Shown here: piece after piece, positions 1-7,609 of the stretch
How the letters are laid out: every line of letters begins with the position of its first letter
Position numbering within the stretch: position 1 is the first letter of the stretch
Assembly (NCBI RefSeq): GCF_945269915.1
Contig: NZ_CALYOY010000024.1
Location: 1-35,330 of the forward strand
DNA length: 35,330 nucleotides
Direction: 5' to 3'
DNA from: an uncultured Bifidobacterium sp.
Lineage (GTDB): Bacteria > Actinomycetota > Actinomycetes > Actinomycetales > Bifidobacteriaceae
Position numbers and translations under genes: made by a program
Notes under the pieces: generated by a model
Database searches by the model: none
What the model saw: the letters and a program-made list of their open reading frames with translations, nothing else
What the model was told of the DNA's origin: nothing

Positions 1-246
1 TCCGCCGGGTTCTTCGCCGGTCTGGTTGCCGTCCTCTTCGCCCATTCCCTCCTGGACCCACAGACCCATGCACTCCTGGCTACCGGCCTGCTCGGAGGGT
101 TCTCGACCTTCTCCACGGCCATCAACGAGGTGGTGACCATGAGGCGAACCCGGGCCAATCAGATGGCCCTCGCATACTTCCTGGTCTGCCTGGCCCTGCC
201 CCTCCTGGCCGCAGCCTTGGGTTACCTCCTCGGCGGACTCCTCTAG
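1..246 (+). CDS. crcB: CrcB/Fluc-type fluoride channel, C-terminal part (5' end outside window)
   Basis: The reading frame is open from the first base and ends at TAG 244-246, giving the last 81 residues of a small hydrophobic protein. It has the motif GLLGGFSTFSTA (about residues 28-39 of the fragment), the family's G-G-x-[ST]-T-F-S-[ST] signature that lines the fluoride pore. A basic loop (MRRTRA) follows, then a long hydrophobic helix at the C-terminus. Known members are about 110-140 residue, four-helix, dual-topology dimers in the cytoplasmic membrane that export fluoride. Actinobacteria often carry two adjacent copies; only one end is visible here. Family assignment is firm; the start and any fluoride riboswitch lie outside the window. 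Confidence 0.85.
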   Translation, partial: SAGFFAGLVAVLFAHSLLDPQTHALLATGLLGGFSTFSTAINEVVTMRRTRANQMALAYFLVCLALPLLAAALGYLLGGLL

Positions 247-329
247 TCGAATCAGTCCGAGTCGTCCATCCCGGCATTTTTCCTGGTACTGGCAAGAATC
301 GGGGCTGTCCCTGATGAAATCGAAACGGG

Positions 330-1367
330 CTACTCGACACCTGCCTCGACCGTGGCCGGAGACTTGAGGGCACTGCGCTTCTCGCCATTGTCCGAGTCGG
401 CATCAATGGCATGCTTGTCGTCGTGACGGCGCCACCAGGCCGAGAGGACCGATCCTGAGATGTTGTGCCAGACACTGAAGAAGGTCGAGGGTATGGCCAC
501 GATCGGGTCGGCCGCAAAGGCCTGGAGGGCCAGGGTGGCGCCCAGGCCGGAGTCCTGCATGCCGACCTCGAAGGTGATGGCCTTCTGCTGGGCGTAACGG
601 AACCCCTTGGGGTAGACCCGGTACATGAGCTTGCCGAAGAGGAAGCCCAGCCCATATCCGCAGAGGTTATGCAGCATGACCACCGGCAGGACCAGGGCCG
701 TGGCGGCGGTGAAGAGCTTGGCATTATTGACGGCCACGACCACGCCGATGATGACCAGGATGGCTATCTGGGAGATGGCGGGGAGCGCCACGGTGACCTT
801 TTGTACCTTCTCCTTGAAGATGGCATGGACCGCCACACCCAGGCAGATCGGGATCAGGACCACTTCCAGGGCGGTCAGGAAGAGCTTCTCAGTCGGGATC
901 GCCACATACCGGCTGGCCAGCACGTTCATCAGGAAGGGGATCATGAAGGGTGCGCAGATGGTGGAGAGGAGGCCGATGGAAACGTCCAGGGCCACATCGC
1001 CGCGCGAAAGATAGGACATGACGTTGGAGGAGGTTCCCGATGGGCAGCAGCCGACCAGGATCACACCCACCGCAATCATCCCGTCCAGGCGGAAGATCTT
1101 GCAGAGGAGAACCGCCAGAAGCGGCATGATCAGGTAGTGGGCCACGGTGCCGACGATGACCATCAGGGGCATCTTGATGATTCGCTTGAAGTCATTCAGA
1201 CTCAGGGTCAGCCCCATCCCGAAGAGGATGATGCTCAGGAAGTAGTTGGTATAGCCCTTGGCCCAGAGGCTGACCTGGGGAAGAAGGAAATTGACGGCGG
1301 CCCAGACCAGAACCACCAGGATGAACCACTTGGTCAGCCAATCACTGAATCGTTTGACACCACTCAT
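330..1367 (-). CDS. Bile acid:sodium symporter family (BASS) transporter
   Basis: 345 residues, about the usual size for the family, with nine or ten hydrophobic segments. It begins with a membrane helix (ILVVLVWAAVNFLLPQ) and contains the family-typical stretches FGMGLTLSLNDF (about residue 50), GCCPSGTSSNVMSYLSRGDVALDV (about residues 106-129) and the later FEVGMQDSGLGATLA. The latter two correspond to the crossing-helix sodium/substrate motifs. Members move organic anions such as bile acids, pantoate or keto acids with sodium across the cytoplasmic membrane; the substrate here cannot be read from sequence. The ATG at 1365-1367 has a strong purine-rich ribosome site just upstream (AGGGGAAAG on the minus strand). 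The C-terminal 35 residues are charged. It is a single gene convergent with crcB and divergent from the gene at 1575. Confidence 0.9.
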   Translation of the reverse strand: MSGVKRFSDWLTKWFILVVLVWAAVNFLLPQVSLWAKGYTNYFLSIILFGMGLTLSLNDFKRIIKMPLMVIVGTVAHYLIMPLLAVLLCKIFRLDGMIAVGVILVGCCPSGTSSNVMSYLSRGDVALDVSIGLLSTICAPFMIPFLMNVLASRYVAIPTEKLFLTALEVVLIPICLGVAVHAIFKEKVQKVTVALPAISQIAILVIIGVVVAVNNAKLFTAATALVLPVVMLHNLCGYGLGFLFGKLMYRVYPKGFRYAQQKAITFEVGMQDSGLGATLALQAFAADPIVAIPSTFFSVWHNISGSVLSAWWRRHDDKHAIDADSDNGEKRSALKSPATVEAGVE

Positions 1368-1531
1368 GCTTTCCCCTACTCCCCTCTCCGGTTACTCTCA
1401 AGTGGTCAAAGATAAACACGATCAATGGGGGGACCGACAAAACGACCGCATAGTGAACTCGTCAAGTCCGCCGAACGGGCGAGGACGCCCCTCCTGTTCC
1501 TGCCGATTGTGACGTATTCGCCCTTCAGCGG

Positions 1532-1539
1532 TATAGAAT
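1532..1539 (+). promoter_or_regulatory. Putative -10 element of the NAD(P)-binding protein gene
   Basis: TATAGAAT lies 36 bases before the ATG at 1575 in a locally AT-richer stretch. The nearest TTGTGA (1507-1512) is 19 bases upstream, a slightly long spacer, so the -35 is uncertain. Called by eye only. Confidence 0.35.
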
Positions 1540-1574
1540 CGCCTCGAACGAAATTCCTCAAGGGGAGGGTGAGC

Positions 1575-2207
1575 ATGATGAAGATGACAGTGGTGGCGGC
1601 CAACGGGAAGGCCGGGTCGAAAATCGTCGAGGAGGCGCTCTCCAGGCAGCTGGATGTCGCCGTCGCAGTACGGGGCAGCAATCGCACCAAGGCCCAACGG
1701 GTACTGATCAGGGACCTGATGGACCTGACCGCCGAAGACCTGGCCGGTAGCGATGTGGTCGTGGACGCCTTCGGCGCCTCCGCACCTGATGCCCTTCCTC
1801 AGCACACCACGACCCTGATGCATCTGGTGGACATACTCGCGGGAAGCCCGACCAGACTGCTCGTTGTGGGCGGGGCCGGCAGCCTCTATATGGATGCCGA
1901 CCATACCCTCCAGCTTAAGGACACCCCGGATTTCCCCAAGGGATTCAAACCCCTGGCCCAGGCCATGGGCAAGGCCTTGGATAGGCTCAGGGAGCGCTTG
2001 GACTGCCACTGGACCTATGTCAGCCCGGCTGCGGATTTCCGGGCTGATGGACCACGGACCGGCCGCTACCTCCTGCGTGGTGAGGAGTTTTCCACCAATG
2101 ACCAGGGCATCAGCATGATCAGCTATGCCGACTACGCCATCGGCTTGGTTGATGAGGCCGTCAAGGATGGTCACGACCATCAACGCATCTCCCTGATCGG
2201 GCGGTGA
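1575..2207 (+). CDS. NAD(P)-binding atypical short-chain reductase (YwnB/SDR_a5-like)
   Basis: 210 residues from the ATG at 1575, chosen because AGGGGAGGGTGAGC immediately precedes it; the open frame runs further upstream without a ribosome site. The N-terminus MMKMTVVAANGKAGSKIVEEA is a Rossmann fold with a variant glycine motif (A-N-G-K-A-G in place of G-A-T-G-x-x-G). Later landmarks are VVVDAFGA (about residue 61), LLVVGGAGSLYMD (about residues 96-108), WTYVSPAADF and SYADYAIGLVDEA near the end. These fit the atypical SDR group of small NAD(P)H-dependent reductases whose active-site Tyr/Lys pair is not conserved. Substrate unknown. It stands alone, divergent from the BASS transporter. Confidence 0.75.
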   Translation: MMKMTVVAANGKAGSKIVEEALSRQLDVAVAVRGSNRTKAQRVLIRDLMDLTAEDLAGSDVVVDAFGASAPDALPQHTTTLMHLVDILAGSPTRLLVVGGAGSLYMDADHTLQLKDTPDFPKGFKPLAQAMGKALDRLRERLDCHWTYVSPAADFRADGPRTGRYLLRGEEFSTNDQGISMISYADYAIGLVDEAVKDGHDHQRISLIGR

Positions 2208-2289
2208 AGTCCGGTTCACGACACCCGGATCGGATGAGAGTCCGGCTTTGTATGCCGTCTCAGCCGGCTCCTGCCTCAGGGCGATTCCA

Positions 2290-3072
2290 TCATTCCGGAA
2301 CCGGGCAGAAGACCTCGACGGCGGTGTCCACGGGGACGTGTTCCATGACCCGCCGGGCATCGGGGATGGTCAGCCCCACACACCCGTGGGAACCGGGTCG
2401 AATACCGAGGAGATCGGCCTGGTCGGCGATATAGGCTCCGTGCGCTTAGGTGGGGACACTGCGGAAGAGGAAGACCCCATGATGGAGGAAGCCGGTGTAA
2501 CACCGGGCTCCCATACCCTCCCGCGCATTGAAGAACGGGTCCCCCCGCTCAGGCTCGATCTCGAAGGTGCCCCGCGGTGTCGAGTCGTCCATACCGGTCG
2601 TAGCGAACATGGCGTACAGGGAGGTCGACCCGGAACGCACATGGACACGCCGGTCCTTGATGCTGACCACCAGTTCCATGTCGGGGACAGTGTTCGGATC
2701 CGAATAGGGAATTGACTGGGAGGGTTCACGCCAATCGACGGGGCGGTCGGGGGTCGGGGCGTTCAGGCTGACCCTTGGGTTTGCCGACCTGACCGGAGGT
2801 ATCGGGCTGCCGGGGCCTCCTTTTCACCTGCTTGCCGGCACCCTCCGGCCCTCCCCTGCCTGAAGCCGAATCATGAGACCGGTTGCCCGGGAGGTCGACG
2901 GGGCGTCATGACCTGTCGGCTCACCGGGATGGAGCAGGTTGACCATGACGATGCTCAGGACGATGACCAGGGCCGAGGCCAGAATGACCAGGGCCGTCCG
3001 AAGGGAGGGGGCGAGGATGGCCGCGAGCAGGCGCCTCGGGACGCTGTTCCTGCGGGCGTTTCCCCTGACCAC
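2290..3072 (-). pseudogene. L,D-transpeptidase (YkuD) gene interrupted by two in-frame stop codons
   Basis: One continuous minus-strand frame of 260 codons from GTG 3072 (ribosome site GGAGAG seven bases upstream) to TGA 2290-2292 reads as a complete membrane-anchored L,D-transpeptidase, except for TGA at 2824-2826 and TAA at 2446-2448. The first section has a basic N-terminus and a membrane helix (TALVILASALVIVLSIVMVN). The middle carries MELVVSIKDRRVHV, TPRGTFEI and FLHHGVFLF. The last carries SHGCVGLTIPDARRVMEHVP with the catalytic Cys at 2380-2382. The family motif is usually SHGC[VI]R; here the Arg codon reads Gly (GGG). Such enzymes make 3-3 peptidoglycan cross-links or attach to the wall. 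The second stop separates the FLHHG histidine region from the catalytic Cys, so no active enzyme should form without readthrough. Point mutations alone, with no frameshift, explain this. Confidence 0.8.
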
Positions 3073-3140
3073 GGTCTATCTCTCCAATCCGGAAGGGTCG
3101 GTGCCTGGCACCGGAACCATCCTAAGCCGCATGGGCGGGC

Positions 3141-3953
3141 TCAGGAAAGGGCCATATCGGCCAGGACCTGCCTGGCCCACCCCTCCAGCAGGGTCGCGAC
3201 CACCTCCGGTTGCTCGAGCTGAAGGTTGTGGCCCGCCCGGTTCAGCACCGCATAGGAACCGCGTGGGAAACGCTCGACCAGGTCGAACTGGTCGCGGTAC
3301 CCGACGCGTTCATCCTGCCGTCCGCAGATGAAGAGCGTGGGTGCGATGAAGGTTGACCAGACCTGGTCGAAGTCGGTGTCAAGCTCGTAGGCCCCACTCA
3401 GACGGGCCACCGTATCCGGATCCGCGGCACGGATGCCGGGCAGAACCGTCCGGACGAAGGCCTCCAGGTGCTCCCTGGACTCGACCACGGCCATCTCCTG
3501 ATAGGCGCTACGGGTGGACTCATCGACGGCCGCCAGGGCCTGGTCGTCCCGGGTCAGGACCTGACGGGGCGGCAGGGTACGGCGGGTCCTGTCTGGGTGG
3601 ACGACCGGGGCCAGGAAGGCCATCCCCAGGCAGCGGGACAGACGCGAGGCCGCGGCATGCCGGGCCATGAGGCCGCCCATGGAGTTGCCCACCAGGGCGA
3701 AGGGACCGCCCTGGCTGAAGATGTCGACCTGGTCATCCACCCAGGAGGCCAGGTCCGCAAGGGTCTCCACACCTGGATCGGGAGGCGTCCGCCCGAAGCC
3801 GGGCTGGTCCAGATAGATGCGCTCAAAGCCCCCGATACGGTCGAAGACCTGATCCAGCTCGATGAATAGTCGATGGTCCACACCGAACCCGTGCAGGAAG
3901 ATCAGGGGCAACCCCTGGCCCCTCCGTATGGCGAATCCGGGACGGGTGCTCAC
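3141..3953 (-). CDS. Alpha/beta hydrolase
   Basis: 270 residues with the standard alpha/beta-hydrolase layout: LIFLHGFGVDHRLF (oxyanion-hole region, about residues 17-30), YLDQPGFGRT, nucleophile elbow GNSMGG (Ser about residue 93), acid in CGRQDERVGY (about residue 215) and catalytic His in AGHNLQLEQP (about residue 244). Substrate cannot be told; the fold covers esterases, lactonases and C-C hydrolases. It starts with GTG at 3951-3953, overlapping the TGA of ychF by four bases (GTGA), so translation is probably coupled and both genes lie on one transcript. No functional link to YchF is obvious. Confidence 0.85.
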   Translation of the reverse strand: MSTRPGFAIRRGQGLPLIFLHGFGVDHRLFIELDQVFDRIGGFERIYLDQPGFGRTPPDPGVETLADLASWVDDQVDIFSQGGPFALVGNSMGGLMARHAAASRLSRCLGMAFLAPVVHPDRTRRTLPPRQVLTRDDQALAAVDESTRSAYQEMAVVESREHLEAFVRTVLPGIRAADPDTVARLSGAYELDTDFDQVWSTFIAPTLFICGRQDERVGYRDQFDLVERFPRGSYAVLNRAGHNLQLEQPEVVATLLEGWARQVLADMALS

Positions 3954-5056
3954 TTCTTCCCCCCAGAGGGGATGCCGGTCTTGAATTCGACGATGTCACC
4001 GTCCTGCATGACATAGTCCTTGCCCTCCAGGCGCATCTTGCCCTCCTCGCGGACCTTGGCATAGGAACCGTCAGCGGCCACGAAGTCGTCATAGGAGACC
4101 ACCTCGGCCTTGACGAACCCCTTCTCGAAGTCCGTATGGATGACACCGGCGGCCTGTGGGGCCGTCCATCCCTGGTGAATCTGCCAGGCGCGCACCTCCT
4201 TGACCCCGGCGGTCAGGAAGGTCTGCAGCCCCAACACGTCGAACCCCACCCTGGCCAGCTGGTCCAGGCCCGACTCCTCCAGACCGGCATCGGTCAGCAT
4301 CTCGCGGGCGTCGTCAGGGTCCAGCGCGGTCAGCTCGGACTCGAACTCCGCATTGAGGAAGATGGACTGGGCCGGGGCCACGGAGTCGGCCAGACGCTGT
4401 TTCAGATCCGCCTTCTGCAGCTCGTCGTCATCCAGGTTGAAGACGTAGATGAAGGGCTTGGCGGTCATCAGGTGGAGGTCGTAGAGATCGTCCTTGTCGA
4501 TGGTTCCGGCCTGGGCCGCCTGGTCGATGGTCTGCCCCTGGCCCAGGATATCCCTGGCCTTCTTCACGGCATCCAGATAGGACGACTTGATCTTGCCGCC
4601 CCTCAGGTCTTTTTCCAGCTTGGGCAGGGCCTTGTCGATGGTCTGCATATCGGCCAGGATCAGCTCGGTGTTGATGGTTTCGATGTCGTCGCCCGGGTCC
4701 ACCTTCCCGTTCACGTGAACGATGTCGTCGTCTTCGAAGGCCCTGACCACCTCGCAGATGGCGTCGGCCTCCCGGATGTTGGCCAGGAACTGGTTGCCCA
4801 GCCCCTCCCCCTCCGAGGCCCCCTTGACGATACCGGCGATATCGACGAAGGTGACGGTGGCCGGGACGATCTTGTCGGTATGGACCAGCTCGGCCAGGAC
4901 CGGCAGCCGGTCATCCGGCAGGGGGACGATGCCCGTGTTGGGCTCGATGGTGGCGAAGGGGTAGTTCTCCGCCAGGACGTTGTTGCGGGTCAGTGCATTG
5001 AACAGTGTGGACTTACCCACGTTGGGCAGCCCGACGATTCCTATGGTTAGCGACAT
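3950..5056 (-). CDS. ychF: Ribosome-binding GTPase/ATPase YchF (Obg family)
   Basis: 368 residues from the ATG at 5054-5056, which gives the canonical [18 protein letters not shown]-terminus. A GTG two codons upstream is possible but adds nothing. Visible motifs: P-loop GLPNVGKST; switch [22 protein letters not shown]; the N-x-x-E/x base-recognition variant (VFNLDDDE), which in this family favours ATP; and the C-terminal TGS domain with [29 protein letters not shown] and the ending [16 protein letters not shown]. Known members bind the 70S ribosome and modulate translation under stress. Length is normal (about 363). The ribosome site is weak (GGTGGG). The downstream hydrolase gene overlaps its stop. 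Confidence 0.96.
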   Translation of the reverse strand: MSLTIGIVGLPNVGKSTLFNALTRNNVLAENYPFATIEPNTGIVPLPDDRLPVLAELVHTDKIVPATVTFVDIAGIVKGASEGEGLGNQFLANIREADAICEVVRAFEDDDIVHVNGKVDPGDDIETINTELILADMQTIDKALPKLEKDLRGGKIKSSYLDAVKKARDILGQGQTIDQAAQAGTIDKDDLYDLHLMTAKPFIYVFNLDDDELQKADLKQRLADSVAPAQSIFLNAEFESELTALDPDDAREMLTDAGLEESGLDQLARVGFDVLGLQTFLTAGVKEVRAWQIHQGWTAPQAAGVIHTDFEKGFVKAEVVSYDDFVAADGSYAKVREEGKMRLEGKDYVMQDGDIVEFKTGIPSGGKK

Positions 5057-5132
5057 ACCCACCAGTCTATTGCCCGCACTGCCCTGGCGTGGCGACGGGC
5101 GGAAAAGAACCTGGGGCAGGGCCCGGCATCAT

Positions 5133-5148
5133 CGTTCACGGATGAACG
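5133..5148. repeat. Small perfect inverted repeat between ychF and proC
   Basis: CGTTCACGGATGAACG has two six-base arms around a four-base centre, in the 185-base gap between the proC stop and the ychF start (both genes on the minus strand). It lies upstream of ychF and could be an operator or a short hairpin. No T-tract follows on either strand. Nothing else recognisable was seen in this gap. Confidence 0.3.
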
Positions 5149-5241
5149 GCTTGGGCAAAGCCTTCGTGATGAACCATTCTCAAGTGAGCCGCAGCACAAC
5201 CCCTGAGGCAACATGTGACGAGCCGTACGCCCTGATGCGGG

Positions 5242-6042
5242 TCAGGCCCCTTCAACCGTATCGATGGCGTCGATGACACTGCCCCGGAAGCCGCTCTTCT
5301 CCAGTGCGGCCACCCCCCGGATGGTGCTTCCTCCGGGTGAGCAGACGGCGTCCTTCATGGCTGCGGGGATGGTTCCGGTGGCCATATGAAGGGCACCGGT
5401 CCCCTCGGTCATCATGGCGGCAAGCCGATAGGCCACCTGACGTGGCAGACCGTGCTTGACCCCGGCATCGGCCAGGGCCTCCATGTACATGGCCGTGTAG
5501 GCAGGGGCACACCCGGCGATGGTTGTGGCCACGGAGGTCAGATCGGCCCCGAGACGCTCGATCAGGGCCACCGGTTCGAAGACCTGGTTGAAGAGCCGGC
5601 GCTGGTCATCGGTCAGGGTGTCCTGATCCTGGGTGACCATGATTCCCTTCCCCACCGCGATGGGGGTGTTGGGAATGGAGCAGATCAGGTGGGTGCCTTC
5701 GTCGAGCAGGTCGGCGTAGTCATCCATCCTGAACCCGCCGACGATGGAGATGACCATCCGCCCCTCGTCCGCCAGCTCCTTGCGGATGGGTTCGCAGATC
5801 TTGGCCACTTGACCGGGCTTGACGGCAAGGATGACCATATCGGCGGCAGAGGCCACCTCCTGGACTGAATGCAGGGGACGTACACCGAGCTTTCCGGCAT
5901 TCGCGGCCAGCTTCTCGTAGTGGTTGGCGCAGGCCACGATCCGGCCCCCGGGCAGGACACCGGCATCGACCAGCCCCTGGGCCATGGCCTGGGCCATGTT
6001 CCCGTATCCGATGAATCCGATTGTCAGTTTGTCTGTGGTCAT
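5242..6042 (-). CDS. proC: Pyrroline-5-carboxylate reductase
   Basis: 266 residues, normal length. It catalyses the last step of proline synthesis, NAD(P)H-dependent reduction of 1-pyrroline-5-carboxylate, in the cytoplasm. Evidence: N-terminal Rossmann motif IGFIGYGNMAQAMAQG (glycine-rich loop), VILAVKPGQV (about residue 70), SIVGGF, CSIPNTPIAVGKGI (about residues 117-130) and the C-terminal dimer/active-site region CAPAYTAMYMEALADAGVKHGL followed by CSPGGSTIRGVAALE. The ATG at 6040-6042 has GGGGACC directly upstream. It ends 180 bases before ychF on the same strand. No other proline gene is nearby. Confidence 0.96.
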   Translation of the reverse strand: MTTDKLTIGFIGYGNMAQAMAQGLVDAGVLPGGRIVACANHYEKLAANAGKLGVRPLHSVQEVASAADMVILAVKPGQVAKICEPIRKELADEGRMVISIVGGFRMDDYADLLDEGTHLICSIPNTPIAVGKGIMVTQDQDTLTDDQRRLFNQVFEPVALIERLGADLTSVATTIAGCAPAYTAMYMEALADAGVKHGLPRQVAYRLAAMMTEGTGALHMATGTIPAAMKDAVCSPGGSTIRGVAALEKSGFRGSVIDAIDTVEGA

Positions 6043-6089
6043 GGTCCCCAGTCTACCCGCGCCGAGGGTGCCTGGAACCGGATTGTCCC

Positions 6090-7445
6090 TCAGAACAGAC
6101 CCTCCAGGTCACCGCGGTCCAGGGCCTCCCGGTAGAGGTGGCCGAAGACCTGATTGCCGTGGAGCCCGTCATGCTCGAACTGGTTGGTCACCCAGGCATG
6201 GGAGTTGCCCACCCGCGACAGGGTGTCCAGCTGCATGCCGGAGTCCACGTAAAGGTCGTCGAAGTAGACGGCCGCCTGGAGGGGGACGGTGTTGGAAGCC
6301 AGACGGTCCTGATCATAGAGTCGGCCCCAATGGCCATCCTCCATGAGTAGGCGAACTGCCGGGGCGAAGGGCTTCAGGGCCTCCTCCTGGTCGAACATCC
6401 AGGGGAAGACGACCTCCCCGGTGAAGAGGAGGGGCCTGGAATCAGTCTGGAATTCCGGATGCTGGTCTCGCACGCGCTGCCCGGCCCAGCGGATCGGGCC
6501 GCAATCCCCGTCCGCATAGATGAACTCCTGGAGGGGCCAATAGAGAGGCGTCGCGGCCGTGGCCGTCCTCACCCCCTCCAGGAAGGCATCGGAAAGGACC
6601 ACGGACCCTCCGGTCGGTATGGATCCGTCACCGTTCAGGAAGGCCGTGTCCAGGAGCCAGTGCAACCGTGCCGCCCCGGCCTGCCTGCCCAGATCGGCCC
6701 CCAGGGTCTGGAAGCGTTCGACGGTCAGGGTGTCCCCACCGGGCAGGGTCACGTCACCTTGGCCCAGGCGGTCGGCGATGGCGGCCACCCGGTCCAGATC
6801 CTGCGGGTAGCGCCCGTAGAAGGCCTCGGTCTTGGCCAGCATCCTGGGGAAGGTATGGGCATAGACCTCGGTCGGGTCCGCCGGGACGTGAGGAATCCCA
6901 CCGGTGGTGAAGGAGGCGGCCAGACCCTCGGGGAAGGCCGAAAGGTAGGCCAGGGTCAGGAACCCTCCATAGCTCTGCCCAAGGGTGACCCAGGACCTCC
7001 CGGCGAAAACAGTGCGGCGAAGGTGCTCGAAGTCACGGACGATGGAGTCGGCCAGGAAGTGTTTGAGGTAGGCGGCCTGGGTCTCCGGCTGGGACAGTTC
7101 ACGCATGGTGTGCGAATCGATGGCCGAGGACCGCCCGGTCCCCCGCTGATCGGGCAGGACGATCCTGAAGTGCTTGACGGCCTCGGCGATCCACCCGTCG
7201 CTGGTCTGATCCAGGGGGCGAGGACCTCCGGATCCCGGACCTCCCTGAAGGTAGACAAGGAGGGGAAGGTCATCATGAATATGTTCCGGAGCGCAGATGG
7301 TCCGGTAGAAACAGGAGATGGTCGGATCATCAGGGTGTCCCCCAGGAGTCCAGGACCCGGGTTCCGCATCGCCCCAATCCAGGGGGACGGGGATGGACCC
7401 CTCCCGCACATAGAGTCCGGGCAGGTAGTATCCCTCGCTCGCCAT
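6090..7445 (-). CDS. Proline iminopeptidase-like serine hydrolase (peptidase family S33)
   Basis: 451 residues from the ATG at 7443-7445, preferred because GGGAG lies eight bases upstream; the frame stays open to 7511. S33 marks are clear: oxyanion loop LQGGPGSGGPRP (about residue 69), IVLPDQRGTGRSSAID (about residues 95-110), nucleophile elbow GQSYGG and the catalytic His in GNSHAWVTNQFEHDG near the C-terminus. Members remove N-terminal proline, or act more broadly as aminopeptidases, on short peptides. At over 400 residues it belongs to the longer subgroup rather than the roughly 310-residue Pip enzymes. No signal peptide, so probably cytoplasmic. It diverges from the two-component genes. 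Confidence 0.88.
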   Translation of the reverse strand: MASEGYYLPGLYVREGSIPVPLDWGDAEPGSWTPGGHPDDPTISCFYRTICAPEHIHDDLPLLVYLQGGPGSGGPRPLDQTSDGWIAEAVKHFRIVLPDQRGTGRSSAIDSHTMRELSQPETQAAYLKHFLADSIVRDFEHLRRTVFAGRSWVTLGQSYGGFLTLAYLSAFPEGLAASFTTGGIPHVPADPTEVYAHTFPRMLAKTEAFYGRYPQDLDRVAAIADRLGQGDVTLPGGDTLTVERFQTLGADLGRQAGAARLHWLLDTAFLNGDGSIPTGGSVVLSDAFLEGVRTATAATPLYWPLQEFIYADGDCGPIRWAGQRVRDQHPEFQTDSRPLLFTGEVVFPWMFDQEEALKPFAPAVRLLMEDGHWGRLYDQDRLASNTVPLQAAVYFDDLYVDSGMQLDTLSRVGNSHAWVTNQFEHDGLHGNQVFGHLYREALDRGDLEGLF

Positions 7446-7609
7446 GATCGCCACTCCCTTCATGAGCACTTGAACCATCCCCATAAGCGCGCTATACGCC
7501 AGGCTGACCACGGGGCCCGGGGGATGGCATTATTCTCCCCATGCCGCTGGACCGGAATCATCCCCGGGACCTATATGGAAGGAAGTGGCCGAAGGATAGG
7601 CTTGTGCAC

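Noticed and set aside
465-1415. Open frame of 316 codons on the plus strand
   Set aside because: It is antisense to the BASS transporter and has no recognisable domain; shadow frame.
2290-3072. Sequencing or assembly frameshift as the cause of the broken L,D-transpeptidase
   Set aside because: The frame is the same before, between and after both stops, so no insertion or deletion is needed. Two base substitutions explain it.
4136-5050. Open frame of 304 codons on the plus strand
   Set aside because: It is antisense to ychF, which is certain; shadow frame.
3100-6082. Motif GGTGCCTGGMACCGGA at 3100-3115 and 6067-6082
   Set aside because: Only two copies were noticed, one with a mismatch, both in short gaps. 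Too few to call a repeat family without a genome scan.
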